A DNA stretch of 64,000 nt from Protaetiibacter intestinalis (GTDB lineage: Bacteria > Actinomycetota > Actinomycetes > Actinomycetales > Microbacteriaceae): assembly GCF_003627075.1 (NCBI RefSeq), contig NZ_CP032630.1:2480001-2544000 (forward strand), given 5' to 3'. Both the position numbers and the translations under genes were made by a program. Positions within the stretch are counted from its first letter, which is position 1, and each line of letters starts with the position of its first letter. Under the pieces are notes generated by a model that had not been told where the DNA came from, searched no databases, and worked only from the letters and a program-made list of their open reading frames with translations. Below, piece after piece: positions 25,664 to 32,398 of this stretch.

Positions 25664-26843
25664 GGGGCGCGACACCGCCGCGCGCCGCGGTGTCGTAGGC
25701 GGCCGCCACGAGCACGAGCTGAAGGGGGATTACGATCATCACGATCGCGAGGTCGATCAGCTCGTCGACCGCGGCCCAGAAGGCGTACGGGTTCGGTCCG
25801 AGCATCCGGAACAGCCCCATCCCGGCCCACTCTCCCGCAGCGTGCACGACGGCGTAGGCGAGGAGGAACCCGGCGAGCACGAGGGGCCCGGCGGACCAGA
25901 TGAGGCGCACGGAGCCCGCGATCGGCAGCCAACGCTCCTGGAATCCGCCCGTGATCGCGGTGACGCCCGTGCGCACCCATCCGGGTAGCCGGTTCCAGCG
26001 CTCGACGGCCACGGCACGAGCACGGCGTGTGCGCGCCCCCGCCGTCGAGCGGTCGGCGACGGTGCGCGAACCGAGATACACGACCCCGGCGAGCGCGACC
26101 CACGCGAGCGGTTGGAACACGACATCGCCGAGTTGGGTCATGAGCCAGGAGAATGCGTCGCCGAGCCCGCGGAACCACGGGGTGTCGTCACGCCAGCGGA
26201 CGACCGCGTCGACGACGGGCGCGAACATCCGACGCGTCGCGAACCAGTTCGGCACGCCCGCGAGCAGCTCCCGCACGATGAGCAGCGCCACGAGCACCCA
26301 GACGGCCTCGAGGTACGCCGAGACGACGGCCGTCCAGCGCGGGAGCTTTTCCCGGAATCGCTGCAGCAGCCAGCGCGCGGCGAACGCTACCGCGAGCAGC
26401 GAGAGCGACCACGCGTCGACCGTGACATCGAGGGCTCGGGCGGACTGGTCGGCGAAGTAGTTCGCCTGGTCGAGTGCGGAGCTCGCGTAGTCGCGGGAGT
26501 CCTCGGCGATCATGCCCCACGCCGCGTAGATCACGAAGAACGGCAGGATCGCCGCGGAGATCGCGGTGCCCCAGCGGGACAGGAAGCCGCGCCAACCCGC
26601 CGCGGTGCTCTCGGGATCGGGCACGTGCGGCAGCGCGGAGCGCAGCACGAGGAACATCGCGACGTAGCTCGCGAGACGGGCGATGACGGCGAGGGGGAGG
26701 ATGAGCTGGCCGAGCAGCGGCCACTCGTTGCCGACCGCCCCCGCGAGCCGCAGCAGCAGCAGCCGCGCCGTCCAGCCGGCGAGGAACCAGGCCAGCAGCC
26801 CCGGCCAGCTCCGCGCGAGTGCGCGGGCGGCCGTCGTGAGCAT
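25617..26843 (-). CDS. Large multi-pass membrane protein, unknown function
   Basis: A 408-residue protein with about eight hydrophobic segments and a basic cytoplasmic loop (RTRRARAVAVERWNRLPGW) before the last group. It contains no motif I recognise. TAGGGT lies exactly six bases before the ATG on this strand, so it is probably leaderless. It converges on, and overlaps by 47 bases, the last of three small anchored proteins, so the two units may work in the same process. Confidence 0.78.
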   Translation of the reverse strand: MLTTAARALARSWPGLLAWFLAGWTARLLLLRLAGAVGNEWPLLGQLILPLAVIARLASYVAMFLVLRSALPHVPDPESTAAGWRGFLSRWGTAISAAILPFFVIYAAWGMIAEDSRDYASSALDQANYFADQSARALDVTVDAWSLSLLAVAFAARWLLQRFREKLPRWTAVVSAYLEAVWVLVALLIVRELLAGVPNWFATRRMFAPVVDAVVRWRDDTPWFRGLGDAFSWLMTQLGDVVFQPLAWVALAGVVYLGSRTVADRSTAGARTRRARAVAVERWNRLPGWVRTGVTAITGGFQERWLPIAGSVRLIWSAGPLVLAGFLLAYAVVHAAGEWAGMGLFRMLGPNPYAFWAAVDELIDLAIVMIVIPLQLVLVAAAYDTAARGGVAPLSPVAAAEPEAVPNR

Positions 26844-26890
26844 GCCCCCACCCTAACGGCGCTTCGCGCCCCATCCGGGCCGTCGTGCGC

Positions 26891-27049
26891 TAGACTGGCG
26901 GTGCTCACCACCCCGTCCGGCCAAGCCGGGTTCAGGGGAGAACCACAGGAGAGCGATCTGCACCGAGAATCCGGTCCGGCGTCTGCGCCGCACCGCCGAA
27001 GACGCGACGGTGCTCCGTCGCGATGGGGTCACAGCCCCCGAGGAGAACG
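26891..27049 (+). promoter_or_regulatory. Structured 5' leader of the SNF2 helicase gene
   Basis: TAGACT (26891-26896) is a good -10 box, giving a leader of about 145 bases. It holds successive hairpins: CCGGC/GCCGG (26917-26929), CGGCG/CGCCG with an outer CGGT/ACCG (26972-26995), an 8-bp CGCGACGG/CCGTCGCG (27003-27022) and GGGG/CCCC (27025-27038). The last ends two bases before the Shine-Dalgarno GAGGAGA (27040-27046). No known riboswitch class was recognised. Confidence 0.55.
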
Positions 27050-29182
27050 ATGGCCACATCGGGCCAGAAATCCCGTACCGGCACCAAGACGTCCGGGAGT
27101 CGGGGGACGCAACGACGCCGTCCCCACCAGGACGAGACGGGCATCATCCCCGTGCTCGCGCGCGTCGTGCGCGGCATCGAGAACGCGGCCGACCGCGGCA
27201 AGGTGAACGCGGCGAACCGCGTGCGCTACCGCGTGGTCGCCGTGCTCGCGCGCGAGGAGCGCGCCCGCATCAAGGCGGATGCGGGTCTCAGCGACGCGGA
27301 GCGCACCAAGGAGCTCACGCGTCTCGACGGCATCGCCACGATCATGGCGAAGACGGCCGCGCGCGACGCGAGCCTCATCCAGCTGCTCACGGATGCCGCG
27401 CCGCTCACGCCCGCGCAGCAGGAGGTGCGTCGCGGCCTGCTGCTCGAGGCCGGCACCCCGCTCGCGCCCGAGGATCTCGTGGTCGTCGTGGAGCCCGAGC
27501 AGAAGCCGGTCGCCGAGGAGCGGCGCGTCGTGCCGCAGTCGGTGCGGCAGTACCAGATGTCGAACCCGTTCCTCGCGCCCGACTTCAGCGCCTACCAGAA
27601 GCCGGCCCCCGCCTCGCGCAGCGGCCAGCTCGACAACTGGGAGCTCATCGAGCCGCTGTTCCGCGCCTTCGAGGTGGGGGCGGGCGGCGGAGCCGCGAGC
27701 ATGGAGCTGCCGGAGGCGCGCTCCCTCGCGACGCCCGGCTCCCTCGAGCTCATGCGCCACCAGGCCCGTTTCGTCGAGTCGGCCCGGGAGGGCCACCGCA
27801 GCTACCTGCTCGCCGACGAGCCGGGCCTCGGCAAGACGGCGCAGGCGCTGCTCGCGGCCGACGTCGCGAACGCCTACCCGCTGCTCGTCGTCGTGCCCAA
27901 CGTCGTCAAGGTGAACTGGGCGCGCGAGGTCGAGAAGTGGACGCCGCAGCGCACCGCGACCGTCGTGCACGGCGACGGCGACGACATCGACGCCTTCGCC
28001 GACATCGTCATCGTCAACTACGAGGTGCTCGATCGGCACGTCGCGTGGCTCTCGCGGCGCGGCTTCCGCGGCATGATCGTCGACGAGGCCCACTTCATCA
28101 AGAACAAGGACTCCCAGCGCTCGAAGCACGTGCAGGCGCTCTCGCGCAGCATCCGGCAGAGCATCCGGCAGCCGTTGCTCGTCGCACTGACCGGCACGCC
28201 GCTCATCAACCAGATCGAGGACTTCCGGATGATCTGGCAGTTCCTCGGCTGGATCGACGAGAAGAAGCCGCTGCCGGCGCTCATGGCGGCGCTCGAGGAG
28301 ACCGAGCTGACCCCCGTCGACCCCGGCTTCTTCGCCGCCGCACGTCGCGCCGTGGTGGGCATGGGCATCGTGCGTCGCAAGAAGGTCGACGTCGCCGCCG
28401 ACATCCCGGCGCGCCGCATCGCCGACATCCCGGTCGAACTCGACGGCGAGGCCGGCCGCTCGATCCGCGAGGCCGAGCGCGCGCTCGTCGCGCGGCTCGT
28501 GGAGCGCTACCGGCGGCTGCGCGCGACGCGACCGGATTCGGAGACCGACGACCTCATCCGCCTCGTCGCGGCGGCCGAGCTCGAGGAGTCGAAACAGGCG
28601 GACGCCTCGGGCGACAACGTCTTCACGATGGTGCGCCGCATCGGCCAGGCGAAGGCGACCCCGGCCGCGGACTACACGGTGAACCTCGCGCGCAACGTCG
28701 GCAAGGTGGTCTTCTTCGCGAAGCACATCGACGTCATGGACGCGGCGGAGCGCTACTTCGCCCAGGCGGGGCTGCGCACGGTCTCGATCCGCGGCGACCA
28801 GAGCTCGAAGGCGCGCCAGGCGGAGATCGACGCCTTCCAGAACGATCCCGAGGTCGCCATCGCGGTGTGCTCGCTCACGGCGGCGGGCGTCGGGGTGAAC
28901 CTGCAGGCGGCGTCCAACGTCGTGCTCGCGGAGCTGAGCTGGACCAACGCCGAGCAGACCCAGGCGATCGACCGCGTGCACCGCATCGGTCAGGAGCTGC
29001 CGGTGACCGCCTGGCGGATCATCGCGGCGCAGACGATCGACGGCCGCATCGCCGAGCTCATCGACTCGAAGGCGGGCCTCGCGGCGCGCGCCCTCGACGG
29101 CGAGGCGGCCGAGGGCGTCGAGGTGTCGGTGCAGCTCGAGGCGCTCGTCGCGCTGCTCCGCGACGCGGTGGCCGAGCTCTGA
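27050..29182 (+). CDS. SNF2-family DNA-dependent ATPase/helicase
   Basis: A 710-residue superfamily 2 translocase. The first 190 residues are a charged region without recognised domains. The ATPase core follows: motif I DEPGLGKTAQ (about 255), PNVVKVNWAREVEKW (Ia), motif II DEAH (about 344), LTGTPLIN (III), and in the C-terminal lobe KVVFFAKH, LTAAGVGVNLQAASNVV (V) and QAIDRVHRIGQ (VI), the SWI2/SNF2 signature. It probably remodels protein-DNA complexes or acts in repair. ATG 27050 is chosen for its GAGGAGA site over an in-frame ATG at 27023. Confidence 0.93.
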   Translation: MATSGQKSRTGTKTSGSRGTQRRRPHQDETGIIPVLARVVRGIENAADRGKVNAANRVRYRVVAVLAREERARIKADAGLSDAERTKELTRLDGIATIMAKTAARDASLIQLLTDAAPLTPAQQEVRRGLLLEAGTPLAPEDLVVVVEPEQKPVAEERRVVPQSVRQYQMSNPFLAPDFSAYQKPAPASRSGQLDNWELIEPLFRAFEVGAGGGAASMELPEARSLATPGSLELMRHQARFVESAREGHRSYLLADEPGLGKTAQALLAADVANAYPLLVVVPNVVKVNWAREVEKWTPQRTATVVHGDGDDIDAFADIVIVNYEVLDRHVAWLSRRGFRGMIVDEAHFIKNKDSQRSKHVQALSRSIRQSIRQPLLVALTGTPLINQIEDFRMIWQFLGWIDEKKPLPALMAALEETELTPVDPGFFAAARRAVVGMGIVRRKKVDVAADIPARRIADIPVELDGEAGRSIREAERALVARLVERYRRLRATRPDSETDDLIRLVAAAELEESKQADASGDNVFTMVRRIGQAKATPAADYTVNLARNVGKVVFFAKHIDVMDAAERYFAQAGLRTVSIRGDQSSKARQAEIDAFQNDPEVAIAVCSLTAAGVGVNLQAASNVVLAELSWTNAEQTQAIDRVHRIGQELPVTAWRIIAAQTIDGRIAELIDSKAGLAARALDGEAAEGVEVSVQLEALVALLRDAVAEL

Positions 29183-29200
29183 CGCCACCCGCGCGCAACC

Positions 29201-29256
29201 CTCAACTATCTAGCGAGACTTCACGGGTTGTGCGGTGTTCACCGCTGAGTATTCTC
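29201..29256 (+). promoter_or_regulatory. Promoter module, copy A of a 56-bp repeat
   Basis: A 56-bp block matches 29643-29698 at 51 of 56 positions. It contains an upstream CTCAACTATCTAGCGAG near-palindrome, TTGTGC (29228-29233) as -35, a 16-bp spacer with GTTCACCGCTGAG, and TATTCT (29250-29255) as -10. A second GTTCACC follows 22 bp after the first (29259-29265). It would start transcription near 29262. Confidence 0.7.
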
Positions 29257-29261
29257 GTGTT

Positions 29262-29380
29262 CACCGAAAGGCGCGGATCCCCCCGGGGATCGGCCGGACG
29301 GTGACAGAAAGGCCCTCGGGGCTCGACGAACCGCTGGTGCTTCGGCGCCGGGGGAACGCGGCAACCGGGGGCCTTTCGTC
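29262..29380 (+). ncRNA. Candidate small RNA A, about 120 nt
   Basis: The segment between promoter copy A and a terminator-like stem folds into two domains. The first pairs CACCG (29262-29266) with CGGTG (29299-29303) and carries GATCCCC/GGGGATC with a run of six C (29279-29284). The second is closed by GAAAGGCCC (29307-29315) and GGGCCTTTC (29369-29377), and holds a GGTGC-TTCG-GCGCC hairpin with a UUCG tetraloop (29336-29349). No protein-coding frame fits. The C-run recalls the actinobacterial 6C RNA, but that family has two C-rich loops. Confidence 0.6.
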
Positions 29381-29477
29381 GTTCCCGGGGAGCGGCTGCC
29401 GGCCCGGATGCTAGGCCCGTGGGCGGCCCGTCGTCAGTCACCCGTAGTGGGGGGCGCGCGGGTCGGACGCGGGCTTC

Positions 29478-29600
29478 TATGGTGATGACTGCACTAGTTG
29501 GGGGACTAGGCGGCGGCGGTGATCCTGTCTTCATCGCGATTCCGATACGGGGGTACGAGGAATCGCGGACAGCATCACCGCCGCCCATGTTTAACCCCTC
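29478..29600 (+). ncRNA. Long near-perfect hairpin, candidate RNA or DNA cruciform
   Basis: GGCGGCGGTGAT (29512-29523) pairs with ATCACCGCCGCC (29574-29585). After one mismatch come five more pairs. After a five-base bulge, CGCGATTCC (29535-29543) pairs with GGAATCGCG (29559-29567). The loop contains GGGGG. Just upstream is a second hairpin, CTAGT-TGGGGG-ACTAG (29494-29509), also with a G5 loop. TATGGT (29478-29483) could be its -10 box. No coding frame, and no matching copy elsewhere in the window. Confidence 0.5.
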
Positions 29601-29642
29601 GTGCGCGCCCCGAGGCCGTTCGGCCGGCGTCCGACGAGGAGT

Positions 29643-29698
29643 CTCAACTATCTAGTGAGACTTCACGGCTTGTGCGCCGTTCACCGCTGAGTAATCTC
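29643..29698 (+). promoter_or_regulatory. Promoter module, copy B of a 56-bp repeat
   Basis: The second copy has CTCAACTATCTAGTGAG, TTGTGC (29670-29675), a 16-bp spacer with GTTCACCGCTGAG, and TAATCT (29692-29697). The conserved spacer and upstream palindrome suggest a shared regulator. It would start transcription near 29704, leading into a hairpin-rich stretch of over 500 bases. Confidence 0.7.
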
Positions 29699-29702
29699 TA
29701 CT

Positions 29703-30221
29703 CAACCGATGAGGCGCGAACCCGACGCAAACGGAGAGATCCGGGAGTGAGCGGGGCGCAGCCGAAGCGGGGACGGTGTCTTCTCACGCCGAACGGGTCA
29801 GCCCGGGAGGGGTGGGGAGCGGTCCCAAGGGAACACGGAACGTGAGTTCCGTCCGTGGGACAGCACCGGGAAGCCGAGGGTGACACCTCGCAGCCGAGGA
29901 TGGTGGGCCGTAGGGCTCATCGGAGCCGGAGGCGGGGCGGATTCCGAGGATCCGACGCCGGAAGGCGGCGGTGACGAAGGGCCGGGCCGAGACGCAGCGG
30001 GGGAGACTCCGCAGGCGCCGACGCCCGGACCGGGTGCACCACCGGCTCCGGCCGAGGTCCCTCGGGGGAGACCCGCGATCCCGGAGCGGCCTCGGACGAG
30101 GTGGTTCGCCACCGGATCCGAGCTTCCGTCCTCACGGCGAACGCCCGACCCGAGAGCTCGCGGGGCGCGGCGGCCACATCGACACAGAAGGGCCCCTGGA
30201 CTAGCTACCCGGGGGCCCTTC
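29703..30221 (+). ncRNA. Candidate long structured RNA B, about 520 nt
   Basis: No frame here looks like protein: open frames are Pro/Arg/Gly-rich and lack starts with ribosome sites. Many local stems are visible. One pairs GTCCCA (29822-29827) with TGGGAC around a CACGGAA-CGTGAG-TTCCGT hairpin. Others are GGTGG-TTCG-CCACC (30100-30113, UUCG tetraloop) and TCCC-TCGG-GGGA (near 30058-30069). It runs from promoter copy B to the strong hairpin at 30187-30221. It lacks the conserved cores of RNase P RNA, tmRNA and SRP RNA. Ms1 (the mycobacterial RNA polymerase-binding RNA) or an unnamed family are possibilities. Confidence 0.55.
30187..30221. terminator. Bidirectional terminator-like hairpin
   Basis: GAAGGGCCCC (30187-30196) pairs with GGGGCCCTTC (30212-30221) around a 15-base loop. 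It lies at the end of the candidate long RNA and six bases beyond the stop of the convergent pabC, so it could end both transcripts. No T-run follows. Confidence 0.7.
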
Positions 30222-30226
30222 GTATG

Positions 30227-31102
30227 TCAGCGGACGCGCGCGAGCAGGGCGGCGTTCAGCCGGTCGCTGAGCTCCCGATCGACGGCGCGTGCGACCCCGT
30301 CCACGGCCCGCACGGGCGCCACGTGGCGCACGCTCGAGACGAGCCAGGCCGCATCCGCCGAGGCGAGGTCCGCGGGCGTCAGCAGCTCGTAGCCGGTCTC
30401 GTAGCCCTCGGCCTCGGCCCAGGTGAACAGGTCGGCCTGCGTCGTGCCCGCGAGGATGCCGAGGTCGACGCGCGGCGTCACGAGGCGCCGGCCGTGACGC
30501 AGCAGGAGCGTCGAGGTGGGTCCCTCGAGCAGGTAGCCGTCGCTCGAGGTGAACAGCACGTCCTCCGCGCCTCGCCTGGCCGCCTCGCGCAACGCCGCAC
30601 GGTTGACGGCGTAGCTGAGGGTCTTGGCCCCCGCGAGCAGCCACGGGGCCGTCTGCGGCACGTCGTGCCGGTAGCCGCGGTCGAGCAGCACGATGCGCAC
30701 GCCCTCCGTGCGTTCCCGGGAGAAGTCGGGGGATGCGGTGCCGTACACCCAGCCGGTCGGCGTGGAGCCGCCCTCGACGCCGCGCGTGAGCACGAACTTG
30801 ACGGCGCCCTCGTCGACGCCCTGGGCCGTCAGCGCCTCGCCGACCGCCTCGACGGCCGCGCGCCAGACGGCGGGGTCGGGCTCGGGGAGCTGCAGCATCG
30901 CGGCGGACTGGGCGAGTCGCGCGAGGTGCGCCTCGAGCGCGTGCACGTGGCCGTGCGCGAGGCTCGCGGTCTCGAAGATCCCGTCGCCGCGGGTCGCCGC
31001 GAGGTCGGTGACGAGCAGCTGCGGCTCCTCGGCGTCGCCGAGGTGGAAGCCGGTGGCCTCGCCCGTCGCCGGGTCGAAGTCGATGAGGGCGACGACGCTC
31101 AC
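30227..31102 (-). CDS. pabC: Aminodeoxychorismate lyase / class IV aminotransferase
   Basis: PabC converts 4-amino-4-deoxychorismate to 4-aminobenzoate for folate. The 291-residue PLP protein of fold type IV shows RGDGIFETASLAHGHV near the N terminus, KFVLTRGVEGG, the PLP-lysine region LAGAKTLSYAVNRAALREAARRGAEDVLFTSSDGYLLEGPTS, and GILAGTTQADL. Branched-chain aminotransferases and D-amino acid transaminases share this fold; the length and short loops favour PabC. The GTG start overlaps the upstream stop (GTGA). It converges on the non-coding region. Confidence 0.8.
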   Translation of the reverse strand: MSVVALIDFDPATGEATGFHLGDAEEPQLLVTDLAATRGDGIFETASLAHGHVHALEAHLARLAQSAAMLQLPEPDPAVWRAAVEAVGEALTAQGVDEGAVKFVLTRGVEGGSTPTGWVYGTASPDFSRERTEGVRIVLLDRGYRHDVPQTAPWLLAGAKTLSYAVNRAALREAARRGAEDVLFTSSDGYLLEGPTSTLLLRHGRRLVTPRVDLGILAGTTQADLFTWAEAEGYETGYELLTPADLASADAAWLVSSVRHVAPVRAVDGVARAVDRELSDRLNAALLARVR

Positions 31103-31428
31103 GCGGTCCTCCGTCGGGTGCGTTCGGCGTCCAGCAGCGACCAGACGGTCGCGCTGAGGGCGGGGTAGGCGAGCGCGATCTGCCGCAGCATCCGGTAGTC
31201 GACCTCGGGGGTGGGCCGCCGCGCGTTGTCGGCGCGGATGAGTTCGGCGCGCAGGGTGAGCACGACGAGCTCGTCGACGGTGGGGAGCTCCTGCATGAAC
31301 TCCCACGGGTCCTCGCCGGCGCGCAGCCGCTCGAGCACGACGCTGCCGAGCTCGTCGCCCGCCTCGGCGCGCAGCACCTCGAGGCTCGCCCGGCGCCGGA
31401 CGCCCGCGATCTCCTCGTCCCTGCTCAC
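31099..31428 (-). CDS. Conserved-looking small protein, unknown function
   Basis: A soluble, charged, mostly helical protein of 109 residues with no recognised motif. TAGGCT (minus strand 31440-31435) lies six bases before the GTG, so it is probably leaderless. Its last codons overlap the pabC start (GTGA), so it is co-translated with pabC; whether it acts with folate metabolism is unknown. Confidence 0.72.
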   Translation of the reverse strand: MSRDEEIAGVRRRASLEVLRAEAGDELGSVVLERLRAGEDPWEFMQELPTVDELVVLTLRAELIRADNARRPTPEVDYRMLRQIALAYPALSATVWSLLDAERTRRRTA

Positions 31429-31486
31429 CCCACGAGCCTACGTCGCACCCGGGCGGCTCCGAGGCGGCGCGCTCTACGATCGTGGA

Positions 31487-32392
31487 GTGCCCGACAGCCC
31501 GCTCGCCGACTCGCCCTACGAGATCCTCGGCGTGAGCGCGCAGGCGAGCGCCGAGGAGCTGCGCCGCGCGTACCGCAGGAGGCTCCGGGAGACGCATCCG
31601 GATGCGGGGGGCCGCGCGGCCGAGTTCCACGCCGTACAGGACGCCTGGGAGCTCGTGGGCACCCCGGAGGCGCGCGCCGCCTACGACGCACGGGGTGCCC
31701 GCACGACGGATTCGGTGCCGCCCGCCTACGCGCCGCGTGCGCCGCGGCCGCGCGCCGACTCCCGGCCGCAGGCGCGTTCGAGTGGGCACCCGGGCGGTTG
31801 GTACCGTGAGCGCTACCTCGCCGAGGTGCGCGAGTGGGCGGGGCGCGGGGTCGAGCTCCCGGACCCCTACGACCCGGCGCTCGTGCGCTCGGCGCCCCGA
31901 CAGGTGAAGCACCTGCTGGCGGCCGCGATCGCCGAGGAGAACTCGGCGCGCGAGCTCACCGGCCTCGGCATCGGCTACACGGTGTGGCACGACGTCGACA
32001 CCCCGGCCGGGAAGATCGATCACGTGGTGCTCGGTCCCAGCGGCCTCTGGGCGCTCCTGAGCGAGGACTGGGGCGGCGAGGTGAAGGTCAAGGGGTCCGA
32101 GCTCATCGGGCCCGCCGTCGGCGGCGAGAGGCCCGTCCACGCGCTGTCCACGCGGGCGCGCGCCTTCGCGCGGAGCGCCCGGGTGAGGTTCTCGGCGATC
32201 GGGATCGTCGTGCCCGAGGCGGATGCGCCGCGGCTCGTCGACCTCGGCTCGGTGCGCGGCTCGCGCGCTCTGCTGATCCCCGCACCGCAGCTCGCCCACG
32301 TGGTGCGCAGCGGGCTGCCCGGGGTCGGCACGGGGGGCACGGACCTCTTCGAGCTGCGCACGCGCATCCAGGCGGCCGTGCGCTTCGTCTGA
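31487..32392 (+). CDS. J-domain protein with C-terminal NERD-like domain
   Basis: A 301-residue protein. Residues about 8-65 are a J-domain (PYEILGVSAQASAEELRRAYRRRLRETHPDAGG, with the HPD motif at 37-39) that would stimulate an Hsp70 ATPase. A basic proline-rich linker follows. The region from about 155 (TVWHDVDTPAGKIDHVVLGPSGLWAL) has the strand-loop pattern of nuclease-related (NERD) domains, including IDHVV. The zinc and client domains of true DnaJ are absent. TACGAT lies six bases before the GTG. Confidence 0.8.
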   Translation: MPDSPLADSPYEILGVSAQASAEELRRAYRRRLRETHPDAGGRAAEFHAVQDAWELVGTPEARAAYDARGARTTDSVPPAYAPRAPRPRADSRPQARSSGHPGGWYRERYLAEVREWAGRGVELPDPYDPALVRSAPRQVKHLLAAAIAEENSARELTGLGIGYTVWHDVDTPAGKIDHVVLGPSGLWALLSEDWGGEVKVKGSELIGPAVGGERPVHALSTRARAFARSARVRFSAIGIVVPEADAPRLVDLGSVRGSRALLIPAPQLAHVVRSGLPGVGTGGTDLFELRTRIQAAVRFV

Positions 32393-32398
32393 CGCGTC

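Noticed and set aside
27029..29188. A 719-codon minus-strand frame opposite the SNF2 helicase
   Set aside because: Pure antisense shadow: charged, low-complexity product; the plus-strand frame has all helicase motifs.
29262..29380. 6C RNA as firm identity of the short RNA
   Set aside because: Only one C6 run is present and it can pair within its own stem; the described 6C motif has two C-rich loops. Kept as a possibility only.
29419..29655. A 78-codon frame across the long hairpin
   Set aside because: It crosses the 74-base hairpin and the second promoter copy, has no domain and no ribosome site.
29703..30221. RNase P RNA or tmRNA at this place
   Set aside because: The conserved GAGGAAAGTCC and ACAGA elements of RNase P RNA and the tRNA-like ends of tmRNA are missing.
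29880..30392. A 170-codon frame in the gene-free kilobase
   Set aside because: Pro/Gly/Arg-rich, no ribosome site, runs antisense into pabC. The stretch fits structured RNA better.
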